Origin: Chytridium lagenaria
Taxonomy: Eukaryota > Chytridiomycota > Chytridiomycetes > Chytridiales > Chytridiaceae
Direction of reading: 5' to 3'
NCBI GenBank assembly: GCA_025449115.1
Contig: JAHLKC010000090.1
Coordinates: 107,317-171,316 of the forward strand
DNA: 64,000 bases
A program made the position numbers and the translations under genes. The notes below the pieces were generated by a model. The model was not told the origin of the DNA and made no database searches. It saw only the letters and a list, made by a program, of their open reading frames with translations. Below are positions 12,963 through 23,820 of the stretch, piece after piece (position 1 is the stretch's first letter; every line of letters begins with the position of its first letter).

Positions 12963-13186
12963 AGACCATTCAAAATATATACGATTCGGTTGTGTTTTCT
13001 TTTTCTCAACCTGCACACATAGAAGTTTTGCGTAGTTTTCATTCATTAATATGCGACTGCAAAAAAAGTGTGAGTGCGTCAAAAAAATTCGCCGGGGTAT
13101 GGTTGACGCATCAAAGAGAGACCGGAAGAGAAGATGAGAGAAAATGTCGATCGAATTCCCTTCAAAGATATCTTCTTTTTCTTATC

Positions 13187-13858
13187 TTACTCGCCGCGAT
13201 ATATGACCGAATTGTTTTTCGTCTCGTGAAGTATGATTTCATGAAGCCGGCCCGCTGGTAACGTCTTTTCGAGAGACTGCCAAATAAACACTGAAATGTT
13301 TCAGCCGTGCTAAATAAAGAAAAAGGTGTTGAGGTTCGTTCAGTGGGTTTAAAAGTTGTACCTTGGTGTGTTGTGAAAGTATTCCACGTCCTTGTCCTTT
13401 TCAACGTTAGGTTAGAGTGGAGTTGATGTAGGATGGCACGCACGAGGTTTTTGTGGTCCATGATGTCAATAACGGATGTTTTTATGCAGTGTTTGAGGTC
13501 AGTTAGGTTCATGACCATGCCTGTTATTGGATCGATCTTTGAACGGAAGGGTTAATGGGTGACGTGCATTCATGCATTAATTTACCTCGCCTCTTACGAT
13601 GACTTCGACTGTACCAAACAGCAGTTACAATAAGAACAAGTGTTCAACGGGGATACCACATGGGGCAAATACTTTCGCGGCATGCAACAAGAAGCCCACA
13701 AAGCAAAAACAGCAACACACCTTCATAGTTATGCCCATGTCCATTCGGATGATTGCATTTCCCAACACCTCCAAATTCTCCTCATCCGTCATCTTGTTTG
13801 AATGCAGCCGATGCGCCGCGGAGAACGACTCCTTCCTACAAATGTAACCGATTGGCAT
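13187..13858 (-). CDS. PTS: 6-pyruvoyl-tetrahydropterin synthase
   Basis: Zinc enzyme that turns dihydroneopterin triphosphate into 6-pyruvoyl-tetrahydropterin in tetrahydrobiopterin synthesis. Exons: 13858-13721, 13608-13586, 13536-13444, 13396-13372, 13309-13187. The start MPIGYICRKESFSAAHRLHS holds the first zinc His. GKCNHPNGHGHNYE supplies the catalytic Cys and two further zinc His. GMVMNLTDLK and MDHKNL-D follow, then ILHETKNNSVIYRGE at the C-terminus with the catalytic His and the pterin-anchoring Glu. Exon 2 is a 23-nt microexon that keeps the frame. One missing G before GKCN and one missing A in exon 5 must be assumed. All catalytic residues are present. Confidence 0.92.
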
Positions 13859-13911
13859 TCCCTCTCAATAAAAACAACAAATCTCAAAAGTTTTTGCATC
13901 TTTTCGCTGCC
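13859..13911. promoter_or_regulatory. Very short divergent promoter, PTS / COA1
   Basis: Just 53 bp separate the two opposed ATG codons (13858 and 13912), so the two genes share a bidirectional promoter or the core promoters overlap the coding starts. Confidence 0.55.
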
Positions 13912-14405
13912 ATGACATCGCAAACGCTCTGGAAAGTCCTCCCCTTTGCCGTCCTCTCCACGCCGGTCTAGGATTCTGGGCACCAAACCTACTTCAAAGG
14001 TGTCAACGCCCAACTCTCTTCATCACCATCATGAAAGGTGTCCTCTTCCATCTCCGCCACAACGACGCCATGGAACGGCTCATCGGTTCCGATATTCACA
14101 TTGACGCTGAACAAGCATTCAAGGGGAAGGTGAATCATTACAAGGGGTTCGCGGATGTTAAGTTTTGGGTGACGGGATCAAAGGGAAATGCGGAAGTCGT
14201 GTATAGGGGGAAGAGGACGCAGCCGGATTTGTGGATGGCAGAGGTGTTTGAGGTGGATGGCGGAAAGGGGGGAAGCTGGATTTGGCAGTTTGAAATGCGG
14301 CCGCTCCTACTTTTGCAAGAGGAAGGAAAGGTCGGAGTTCCTGAATGGATCAGGCCGATAAGGATTCTCAATATACTCGAATTTTTTACGAAAACCTCAG
14401 AATGA
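13912..14405 (+). CDS. COA1: COA1-like cytochrome c oxidase assembly factor
   Basis: Inner-membrane factor for complex IV assembly in the COA1/TIM21-like fold family. The N-terminus (MTSQTLWKVLPFAVLS, then AGLGFWAPNLL) forms a single hydrophobic segment preceded by few charges, as expected of an imported membrane protein. The soluble part carries HNDAMERLIGSDI, FKGKVNHYKGFADVKFWVTG, SKGNAEVVYRGKR and DLWMAEVFEV, which is the COA1 core. One base is missing near 13970: the first frame hits TAG and the next continues the hydrophobic segment without a break. No introns are evident. It is head-to-head with the pterin synthase gene. COA1 is preferred to TIM21 because of the KVNHYKGFADV core. Confidence 0.75.
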
Positions 14406-14962
14406 TGGCAGCGCCTACGTTCTGACGTCGGCACGGGAGAAGGCATCAAGGTGAATCGTCCTTCCGGCCACGTCTGCAACGCAAACTCATTTGCAAAGCA
14501 TTGTACATTTATAAATCCCCTTTTCATGACACTCTCCTTATATAAAACAAGATCGTGTAAAGATACGGTTGGTTCATGGGCATTACGCGTTTCGCCTTAG
14601 TCCTGCAGCTTCTGTCTCAAACGTTCGTGCTGGACATTACCGGTTCTCACTGACGTAAAGTCGAGTTTGATAGCCGCAAGAATGAGCTTTAAAACCGCCT
14701 AAGTCCTTACCAACTACGCGTAACTGGACATGTGCAGATAACTCAAACAGGAACAGCATCGATCGAGTCAAAGCGCTGTATTTATACGCTGAATGGAGCG
14801 AACCAATGAACACCCCATAGCACATTCACCACCAAAGCATCCACACACTTCCCCAACAACCGCAATCCTTTCCTCACAAGCGGCAACACAAAAAAGAAGG
14901 TAAAAGGCACAAGGCAAATAAAAAAAGACACAACAAGACCGATGCTTTTTTTAGTTTATAAT
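14406..14962. other. Intergenic, convergent COA1 and RPL17 ends
   Basis: About 560 bp between two convergent genes, with A-rich tracts at 14880-14940 next to the RPL17 stop that probably belong to its 3' UTR. I see no supported gene; a short minus-strand frame at 14637-14825 has no family features. Confidence 0.5.
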
Positions 14963-15846
14963 TTACGCCCTGGTGGCCTTGATCGCCTTCTGAATGGTGC
15001 GCTTCTTGGTCATGCGAACAACCTTGTTGTCGGCCTTCTCAACGGTCTTCTCAGCCTCGGCGAGGATAAGCTCAACGTGGCAGGGGTGGCTCATGTAGGC
15101 TAAGAAGAAAGAAAAGAGGAGAGAATCGGGGGTTAATTAATCGGACAGATACCATTATATGTCAATTCAAGTGATCGAGCAAGAAAGGTGTACTCACGGT
15201 TGATACGACCGTGGGCACGGTAGGTCCTACGGCGCTGGGGGGGAGCCTGGTTGACCTGGATGTGGGAGATAACGAGCTCATCCTTGTTAAGGCCCTTGAC
15301 CTATTCAAATCCAAAGGAAAGTTAAAATCAGTCCAAAGACTCCACAATTGCTCCAGTGAAATCCCGTGAACAATCCATCCAGATAAGAACAAGAAGCGAA
15401 TTCGCACCTCAGCGTTGGACTCGGCGTTCTGGAGGAGACCGAGAAGGAACTCGGCACTCTTGATGGGCCAGCGACCCTGGGTAACGCCAAAGACGTTGGC
15501 CTGAGCAGTTCGGCCGACACCGCCGTTGAACCTCCTGAAGGGGATAGCCTGCTTGTGGACCTTAACGTCGTTGAGGTAGGAAAGAGCCTTCTTCAACTTA
15601 AGTCCCTTGATGGCCTGAGCGGTCTCGCGGGTGTTCTTGAAGTGAACGCGGAGGTAGCTTCCGCGGGCCTTGACGGCTGTTTTTGGTAAAGTCATAGGTA
15701 TCATTCCAATCGGGTACGTAGTGTGCGGATAGTAGGAGCGAGGTGTGGGAGGGAGACGGAGGAATCGTTAGCGTCATGCGACGACATCTCTTTAACGAAA
15801 GTTTTACTAACACTTTGAGTTGACCTCCGTGGCGGCGTAGCGAACC
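14963..15846 (-). CDS. RPL17: 60S ribosomal protein L17 (uL22)
   Basis: Large-subunit protein near the exit tunnel. Exons: 15846-15812 ([10 protein letters not shown]), 15676-15408 ([47 protein letters not shown]), 15300-15198 ([30 protein letters not shown]) and 15099-14963 ([17 protein letters not shown], ending IKATRA). All junctions are GT-AG and the frame is clean throughout. The initiator Met is not resolved: GGTTCGC at 15846 directly follows a CAG acceptor, so the ATG probably sits in a tiny 5' exon, common in ribosomal protein genes. Codon use is stronger and more GC-ended than in neighbours, as expected for high expression. Confidence 0.93.
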
Positions 15847-16488
15847 CTGCGTCATTCGAAAGCATCGTTTCCGTAGTGATAGATTAATCCATGACGATTG
15901 ATGATCCGATGGTGTGTGTGGTCGTTGAGGATGGGATGCGATGGGATGGATGAGATGGGATCCGTAGGGTGTGGTGTGGGAATAGGTATATTCGGTTAGA
16001 ACGTCTGCTCCAAACAGCTCTTTCGCAAACAGCACTCCAGATCTTCCTCAATTGGCATAACAGCAGAAAGTGAATGCAGCAATATCCCTTCGTTTCCTTC
16101 CGTCTCCTCTATCCGTTCTGCGTAGTAGGCCTTCATCGACCTCCGTCATTCCCTCAATACTCACATTGCTATTAATTGATGGCGGGAGAAAAAGGTTGAA
16201 CAGATGTTGCACACAGCGTCAATATAGTCCAAAAATTAATTTTTTATTTCTTTCAAACGACAAACACCAAGACACGATGTGTTATCAGGATGGAGAGAGC
16301 GACGTCGGTTATCAGGATGGAGAGAGCGACGTCGGTGGGAGATGGAGCAGACGCGAAACGTGTATGGGAAGTGGCAGTGATTTGAATTAAGGTTTACGAG
16401 ACGAGATGAAGGAGGGGATTTATGTAAAAATATAAGAAAAAACATTAAAAAAAAACAGTAGCCAAACGGGCCATGTATCTATCCAATA
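15847..16488. other. RPL17 upstream region
   Basis: Contains the RPL17 promoter and 5' leader, GATGGGAT-type short repeats at 15930-15960 and the 27-bp duplication listed separately. A plus-strand open frame at 16070-16390 is unsupported. Confidence 0.45.
16281..16334. repeat. 27-bp perfect tandem duplication
   Basis: Two adjacent identical 27-bp units beginning GTTATCAGGATGGAGAGAGC. The length is a multiple of three, but it lies in apparent intergenic DNA. Confidence 0.85.
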
Positions 16489-17928
16489 TCATACGGGGAG
16501 CGCAGCAATTTGTCCCATCTTCTTCATGTATCTATCCAGCAGAATTTCAAAGTCCTTGATGACGAAAGGGCAGATGACAGTGAGAAAGAAATTCGATATT
16601 CTTCTCAGCCTCTCGAGGATCTGATTCTCTGCATAATTCCCACCACCACCACCTCCACCACCATTATAGTACCCACGTCCATCATCACCCCCACCTCCCA
16701 CGGCTCTCTCAAAATGATTCATCCACTCCTCCATGAACTGCACATTGGTAAATATCCTACTCAGGAGTTCAATGTACACAGATATATCCGCCACCTTCTC
16801 TGCCTTCCCCCTTCCCAGTGTCGACAAACCTCTGGTCAGCTTTGTCCCCCATGTCAGAATCTTGGTGGACGTGGTTTGGTTTGTGGTGACTGATGCGTTA
16901 TCTGACCCATCATTCCCCAACACACTCCCATTCCTCGCCAACTTGTCTCCATCAAGATATTTCAACCGTTTCATCAATGTCCCTTTAATCCCATCCACAA
17001 CCCCCTCAAACTCTTCCACAGCCTGCGCAACCGCATTCGTCTGGTACACATCCACGTCAATAAACTTTTTGAGCGCACATGAATGCTCTCGCATGCGTTA
17101 AACTTGCCTCAATCGCTACAAACTTTGCACCAGATTGGTACAGACGTGTCGGGGTACGTAAAGTTCGTTCGTGAGGAACCCGCCTCCCTTCATGGATGCA
17201 GCCAAAAGACGCATCAGCCAGAATGACCTGTGGTGGGGATCGGAGGGTGAAGGTTCGGGTCTGTCGAGAATACCAGGATCGTCGACAATGATGGCGTCAA
17301 AGAATTGTTCGTAGGAGGCGAGGAGGGAGGATTCGTCTTGGGCGAGTTCGGCGGCGACGGCAGAGTACATTCCAGTGTTGAATGCTCTTGCTCCAAACCC
17401 GGATCCATTGTAGACTGCAACGATGGGTGTGGGAAGGTTGACGAGCAGCTGGTTTCAACAAAATCAGGCAGTGGTTAGCTTTATAAGATAATACGATCCA
17501 GAAGGCAGTGTTTATACGTTCATTAAGCTATAAAGGAGAGTGAGGGTATAAAACCTTTGTAAAGAGAGTGCCTAACATCCCACTCCACACTCTAACAACT
17601 CAAACTGCAACACCATCGACGAGCGACATTTAAAAAAAGGGCTCACCAGATCTACTCTCTGAATATACATTGTCCTCAACTCCACAATCTTCTTACGATC
17701 GGCATCAGTCAACCCCTGTTCCACCTGTCCCTCCTTTTGATCCTGCGTATGCGAGTCAGTCAACCAAGTCTCATCAGCCTTTGCCAATATGTTCTCCATG
17801 GCCACAATGCATTCCCTATATGCATCCAGAGCCTCTGCATAGGCGTTTTCGGCATCAAAGTTGACGGCTTCTCTTGACTTTTGGAGAGCGTAAGCTATCT
17901 GGGCCTTGGTGCCCTTGTCGTCGGCCAT
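16489..17928 (-). CDS. MIT-domain protein, fungal family of unknown function
   Basis: Exon 1 (17928-17647) starts MADDKGTKAQIAYALQKSRE and encodes an N-terminal MIT-like three-helix domain (AYAEALDAYRECIVAMEN), then ITELRTMYIQRVDL-like sequence. MIT domains bind ESCRT-III tails or microtubule-linked partners. Exon 2 (17448-16489) carries LLVNLPTPIVAVYNGSGFGA, RSFWLMRLLAASMKGGGFLT, NELYVPRHV, a conserved helical region with SVYIELLSRIFTNVQFMEEW, and the C-terminal block FLTVICPFVIKDFEILLDRY. A Gly-rich loop (about eight Gly) interrupts the C-terminal part. Two one-base corrections are needed, near 17140 (WYQSGAK expected) and 17070 (A run). The exact substrate or pathway is unknown. Confidence 0.7.
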
Positions 17929-18554
17929 TCTTGTAGGGGACGTTGGTGAAGGCAATTAGGACTGCAATTTTTGGTTCTCGACTGTTGGAATTGGTGTTTT
18001 AAATCTTCAACGACGGAGCGTGATTGCAGGTGATGTTGAACGTGAGGGACAGAAGAAAGACGGCTCTTCGTCTGCTTCTACCTCGTGCTGGAGACGGATG
18101 AAGGGGGTGGCATCACCAATGAAGGCTGGTGTTTATAGTTGGGTCAAGGATTGTTCCAATGATATACAATAAACAACGAATCAAGTGCTGCGCAGAACAC
18201 TAGCATCTGGACGTTGTCCTCAGAGCATGCTTGTAGACGCAAGATGTATGCTTATAATGGACAGCACCAGCACTGTATTGAATTTGACAAAGAATACGGG
18301 GCATCTCGGAATACGGTCATGACACCTGCCAAACACACACACACAACAAAACCATCGTATCTCAAACTCTCCGCCGTCCCTATCAGCACAACCGCAGCGC
18401 AGTCTCCACACCGTCTAGGAACTCCCATGTACGCCATCGTCCAAACTGCCCATCCAACCTCCCTTCCCATCTTTCTATAAAAGATGGCTCCGAATTTTTC
18501 GCCCCTCCAAAAAACCTCAACTTCAAACAATCATAAACGCCCACCCCTTTCCAA
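17929..18554. promoter_or_regulatory. Divergent intergenic region, MIT gene / NC2-alpha
   Basis: 626 bp between two opposed starts. A short plus-strand frame at 18214-18480 has no recognisable features. Promoters for both genes must lie here. Confidence 0.4.
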
Positions 18555-19453
18555 ATGGGTCGTCGAAAGGAGAAAACTCGGTTCCCCGTCGTAAGTCCAT
18601 CCTTCAATCCACCGCTCCTATGCGTAACCCCATCCATCCATCTATCCATCCATCCATTCATCCATCTCCTTTCCCAAAACTCGCTTCTTTTACATCAAAA
18701 ACTCACCATCAACAACCCCAGGCAAGGATCAAAAAGATCATGCGCACAGACGAAGATGTCGGAAAAGTCGCTCAAGTCACTCCCGTTCTAATATGTAAGT
18801 CCTTCTGCAACCCCTCCTTTTTCCACCTAACAAGCCCACAGCCAAAGCCCTCGAACTCTTTATGCAAGCAATCATTGACGAAACGTGCAAGTTTACCAAA
18901 TCTAAATGCGCAAAAAAGATGTCAGCGTCACATTTGTAAGTTTTCTGTCCCCGCGAACCTTTTTAAGCTAACGGGGTGGCCAACAACAGGAAAACGTGTA
19001 TACTTCAAACCCCAAAGTTTGATTTCTTGAAGGACCTTGTAGCGAATGTGCCGGATCCTATGGAGGGGAATGCGGAGGAGACGGAGGAGGGGCAGAATGG
19101 GGATGCGGGTGCGAATGGAGGAGCAAAAAGAGGGAGAGGGAGAGGAGGCTCAAGAGGTGGAGGTACGGGTTCGACACGCGGTCGACGAAAGAGGTTAGTG
19201 TTGTTTTGCCTCAATCTGTTTTCCTTTTTTTTGTAAATAATAATATTATAATTCGTGATTATTCTATCGTTTTAAAACTTCTTCTGATGGGTTTTAAGAG
19301 GGTTTTTCTATTCTGTATATTTTAACTGACTCGTGTTCACAAATTCTTTTTTACATCTATTTTGTTTATGTTCAATTCTTTAGGAATAGCACCAGCGGTG
19401 AAGGCGACGTAGAAGCACCGACTCCCACCGAACCCACATTTAAAGCCGAGTGA
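18555..19453 (+). CDS. BUR6: NC2-alpha (DRAP1/Bur6), TBP-binding transcription regulator
   Basis: Histone-fold subunit of negative cofactor 2, which with NC2-beta binds TBP on DNA. Exons: 18555-18590, 18722-18794, 18842-18935, 18990-19193, 19384-19453, all GT-AG and in frame with no corrections. MGRRKEKTRFPVARIKKIMR opens the histone fold. DEDVGKVAQVTPVLISKALE, MQAIIDETCKF, KKMSASHLKTCILQ and FDFLKDLVANVPDP complete it and match the family in order. The tail is Glu-rich, then RGRGRGGSRGGG-like, then a short acidic end. Intron 1 contains a CATC microsatellite. This is among the cleanest genes in the window. Confidence 0.93.
18631..18667. repeat. CATC tetranucleotide microsatellite in intron
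   Basis: About nine imperfect CATC units inside the first intron of the NC2-alpha gene. Confidence 0.8.
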
Positions 19454-19782
19454 AGAAAACAGTATCGATTCCCGCCTTCTATTTTTACCCTATAACGTCG
19501 AAAGAGATACCTCAATGTAGGGTTACTGCAGCGCTTTATTCTCCTTACTATATCCCTTTTTTTCTTTTTGAGGCAGACTGCCAAGACCATGGCTTTGGCT
19601 TTCATCCCTATTTTTTTTCTTTATCCTTCACGTGTTCATATCTTCCTTCTTTATCCTTGCGCTTTCCTGTAAACCCGCAACAGAAATTTTGCCAAAAGCC
19701 CTCTCTTTAATTTTTAATAATATGGTTAAAATGGAAACTCAGCAAGAATAATGATATATTTCCAGCAAGCATAATGAAATAC
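19454..19782. other. Convergent 3' spacer, NC2-alpha / CMR1
   Basis: 329 bp between two convergent stop codons. T-rich plus-strand stretches at 19550-19640 and an AATAAT-rich part near 19710 are suitable for 3' end signals. I see no gene. Confidence 0.4.
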
Positions 19783-21525
19783 TCAAATCCACACTGTCAT
19801 TCTCCCTGATGCGTTTCCTGAAACAATCATTCGTACAGCTGGGGACGGGTGGAACACATTGACTGCTGGGATGGCTGTGAGTTTATCAGGGGAGGAGAGG
19901 ATACTGAGGGGGGAACCGGTGCCAGAGTAGATGTCGACGCTGCGATGCATGTTCCCGACGACAAAAAGGCTTTCGTCAGGGGTCTCTTTCCACACAGCTT
20001 TGAATTTTTGGATCCAGCGGCCTTTATTGAAGGTTAGTAAAGTAAATGGTGGGCATTAAAAAGGTAATAGAGACTTCATGTTGAAAATAAAACGGGGTAA
20101 CAACGATGTGAATTTTTTTTATGATGGGATAACGAACGAAGAGCACATTAAAGTTATTTAAAAACATTTAAAAGAAGGAACAAAAGGAACATAAGAAAGA
20201 GAAAAAAATATCTCACCTGTATTATTGTTATGCCTAATTTTAATCTCCTTCCCTTCTCCCCCTCATCTCTCAAAACCCTAATCGTATCATCAAAACTCAA
20301 CGACAAAACATGTTTGCCACTCGCATCCCAAAACGCCGAATTCACACTCTTCCCATGTCGATAACTTCTCAACGCCTCAACAAATCCTTCATCGTTTTCA
20401 ACCATTTTACGGATATCAAAGACGTTGTAGGTATTGTCGAGACCCGCGTGAGGAGGAGGTGCGGTGTTATGGGATTAATGTGGACTGTGTTGAGCTTTTT
20501 GAGGGAGAGAGTGTGGAGATGGGATGTGGGGGTACGGAGGTCGCGGACGCCGGAGGTGCCGTCGCCGACGGAGAAACCAAACGGTGCGGCCTGTGGGGTC
20601 GATATCGAAGGAGGTGACCATAGTTTCTTCCGGGTGGACGTATACCTATACATAAACAATTTATGAGATGAGGGGCGCCTGAAGTGAAGTTTACACAAAA
20701 AAAAGAAACACGTAGATAGAAACGGCGATAAAGGAAAGATATTAAATAAAAAGTACAGACACCAAGTTCAACCGTTTCATACCTCATCAAATGCTGTGCA
20801 TCTACATCCATACACCTCACCGATCCATCGTAAGACGAGGTAAAGATCTTTTTCAAGTCTGTCGTATGATACATCACCTTCGAAACTGGTCTCGCATGCG
20901 GTTTAAACATTGCCACCACTGGTTCCTCCTCCTCTTCTCCCCTCTCACACTTTTCCAACGTCTCTGACACATCCCAAAACGCCAACGCCCCAGTCTTATC
21001 CCCAACCCCTGCAATAATCTTATCAACAGAAGGATGCATTGCAATCGTATAAATCATGTCTTTGGTGACTTTAACAGTTCCTTCTGGTATTGGGATGGTC
21101 AATTTGCTGTATGCGTTCGTAAATTCCAGTTTCACTTCATTCTCGTCCTCGTCCTCGGCTTTGCGCTTCATCCCTCCAAGGGTCTTTAACAACTTTTCCT
21201 CATCCCCCCCATTTTTCTCCAACAACGGGATCTTTCCTACAATCCTCTCCTTTTTTTTCCGTTCCTCAACTTCAATTTTGACAGCCTCCGCTTCCCTCGC
21301 AGCAGCGCCTTCAGGATCAAGACCTCGGACTCGAAGCGATTTTCTCTTGACGCTTTCATCGACTTCAGGCTTTTCTACCTTGACTTTTTTCTTTTTGTGA
21401 GAAGGTTTTTTTCGCGGTTGTTGGGGTGGCGTGAAGACGGAGGCGAGACCGAGCTCTTGGAGGAGTTGGTTGTTTTTTTGGATGTTGGCGAGACGGGTGA
21501 GTTCGTAGTCTGTTTCGGTGGACAT
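19783..21525 (-). CDS. CMR1: CMR1/WDR76-like WD-repeat DNA-damage-binding protein
   Basis: Nuclear WD40 protein linked to UV-damaged DNA and to quality-control foci. Exons: 21525-20763, 20645-20217, 20021-19783. The N-terminus carries the family start YELTRLANIQKNNQLLQELG and a Lys-rich linker (KKPSHKKKKVKVEKPE). The propeller follows: KDMIYTIAMHPSVDKIIAGV, GALAFWD, FTSSYDGSVRCMD, VHPEETMVTSFDIDP, HLHTLSLKKLNTVHINP, DNTYNVFDIR and GKSVNSAFWDASGKHVLSL. The HNNNTGRW motif spans the last junction, and the end is SGNASGRMTVWI. At least three one-base corrections are needed in exon 2 (near 20590, 20450 and 20400). Its length fits the family. Confidence 0.88.
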
Positions 21526-21739
21526 TGGATCTTGCAAACGGAAATTGTCAATCAACAATGTTCTGCATGCAACGCTCTGAAAATAATGAGCTGGAGACGG
21601 ACGAAAAGTCCTTTAAAATGAAGAAAGAGCGTCTTATGAACTAAGGAAAGTTATGTATTTTTTGCTGAGGTCTTGAATAAAAAAGAAATAGTAATTTGCC
21701 CCGCGAAGGCAGGTCAAGGATTTTGTTGGCAAAGCGATG

Positions 21740-23198
21740 TTAAAAAAAAAAGAAAAACAGTGCAATCTGGCAGGGAATACATTTTATTAGTAAATAAAGG
21801 ACCAAGACGTATTGGGTGAGGTTGAGAAAAAAACTCTTAATGTTACCGCGTCCCGTCAGACTAGATCCATCATCTTTCACTCTTGTGTCCTTCGCCACCA
21901 AAACGGTGTTGGTGTCAATCTCCAACCCAAACTTCCTACGATCCCAAACTCCAAAAGACACCCCTGGAAAAGATGCCCCTCCAGCAACTGGTACATCACC
22001 AAAGCATTATTAATAATTCCTGTCTCAAGGTTCACGCTAGCGGCCAAAGTGAAAGCTCTCTCATCCGATCCCACCCCTTCACCAAAGAATCTCCTCGATT
22101 TAGTCGTCTCGTCCTTCTCTCCCCATTTTAACGTCATGGTCATGTTAAGTCCAGGAGCGAGATTCCCTGTCCATTCGCCTTCAAGCTTATCTAGAGCTGG
22201 CTTTACATGCTCAAACCCAGGAGTCGCCTCCTTGTCGAAAAGAGTGGTGACAGGACGCGGAATTTCGAATAAATCCGGCGATGCCATACTTAAGTGGATG
22301 TAGCGGTACCTGCAAAGCGCGTGAATTCCGCGATGAAGTGAGTTAATCGATGATGACTCGGATAGATCTGGCGGGGGGGAATTGGTGGAAGGTTCTACTA
22401 GGAATGCGGTCTTGATGGAGGCGACAACAGGTTCATCTTCTTTTGCTATCAAGATATTTGCGCGGCTTAATAACAAGTTCAAGTCGCTGAGGACTTACCG
22501 TAAATGAGAAGAAACTGAAGCAATTGGAGAAGGTCAGGGTAGCCCTTATGCCGAAAAGCAGACGCCAAGATGCCCCGATTACGAAAATAATCATTGATCC
22601 GAATCAAGGAATGAACAACTCCAGTTTTATGAATTAACGTCAAATTATTGACGTCTATTTATTCTTTGTTAGCAGAGCCGAAACAAAACGCTTACCATGC
22701 TCACGAACAATCCCTCCAAACTGCCGCAGGGCTGCCGAGAGTTCCTCATCCATCACCAGAGGCAGCTGATTCTCTTCAACCCTTCACTCATATGAACTTT
22801 GACTTTGAAGCACCTTCACCAGACAGGGAGATTACAAATTCATTTCCAGAATTTGGCTTTCTTTGCTCAAGGGCCTCTGGTCCACGATGGATGACACTGA
22901 GAGCTTTAAATCTCTCTATACAGAGTGACCGGCACTCGGATCCCGTCATAGCGTCCTCAGATTCATCGAACCATGATTCAAACATGGTCATCCAAATCCA
23001 TGCATCGCCGAGAATGAGAGACCGCATTCCTTTGCATGATGCCTCCAGATTCATGATATCAGACAAGGGATTTCGCTGCCGCAGAGGAGATTTGGACGTT
23101 GCATTGACCAAAGATGCTGCTGGATCATTGATACTGGTGAGTCTGACAATGATGTCTCGCAGCATCTCAGGTGGCAGGTTGAGCAGATGCGACGACAT
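21740..23198 (-). CDS. F-box protein with unassigned C-terminal domain
   Basis: MSSHLLNLPPEMLRDIIVRL at the N-terminus is an F-box start, continued by DIMNLEASCKGMRSLILGDA, so a role as a substrate adaptor of an SCF ubiquitin ligase is likely. A second part has LPLVMDEELSAALRQFGG (near 22740) and RINDYFRNRGILASAFRHKG. The last exon ends with a compact domain (LDKLEGEWTGNLAPGLNMTM, then SVNLETGIINNALVMYQLLE) that resembles an antiparallel beta unit; I do not recognise the family. Exons: 23198-22696, 22654-22499, 22445 to about 21800. Frame changes occur near 22770 and 21975, so the exact stop is uncertain (21740 is the last possible one). Confidence 0.6.
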
Positions 23199-23820
23199 GG
23201 TTTTTTTGGTGGACTATTCAAAAATTCTCTGACAATCACCGTTTGATGGTGGAGTTAAAGTATCTTAAATGGACATCCAAACAAATCCAGGATGCGATTT
23301 GCAAGGATGATTGCAAGGCGAAATTAACAAGAAGCTGGAAATATCACGGCGAATAAAGACGATGCACAAATTTAGTGCTTTTGTCTGTGAAAAGGATTTA
23401 TTTCCTCCAACGTGTTTCAAAATGCCTCCTTTTTTTTTCATAAAACATAAAGTTTATTATAAATATTTCACTTTCCCACATAACTAAAAAAGAATCGCAC
23501 AAGGCACAAGCAAAAGGAGAAAAAAATGAAAAAGGGCAGGGGTTATCAACTATCGGAATACTCCATCAAAAATTAATAAACAGTGACGAAGGGGTTAATA
23601 GGCAAACTTCTAAAAAGCTATTTGAGCAGAGGTAGGATATATGGATAGAGTGTGCTAAGGAATTATGTGATGTGATAAACAAATAGGAGAAGGGATATGC
23701 GACAAAGAAAATAACCCAAAGGTTAAATTACGGTGAATACCAAACCTGCACAGCCCCTTCCCCAAAAAATATGTGCTGTAAAAGTTGTGAAGGCAATAAG
23801 AAGAAAGAGAGTGATAATAC
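23199..23820. other. Intergenic spacer
   Basis: 622 bp, AT-rich from 23420 to 23800, between two minus-strand genes. I see no supported feature; the short frame at 23655-23954 overlaps the next gene's end out of frame. Confidence 0.4.

Noticed and set aside
16070..16390. Plus-strand frame containing the 27-bp duplication
   Set aside because: No family features; lies in the RPL17 upstream region; in-frame repeats arise by chance from a 27-bp unit.
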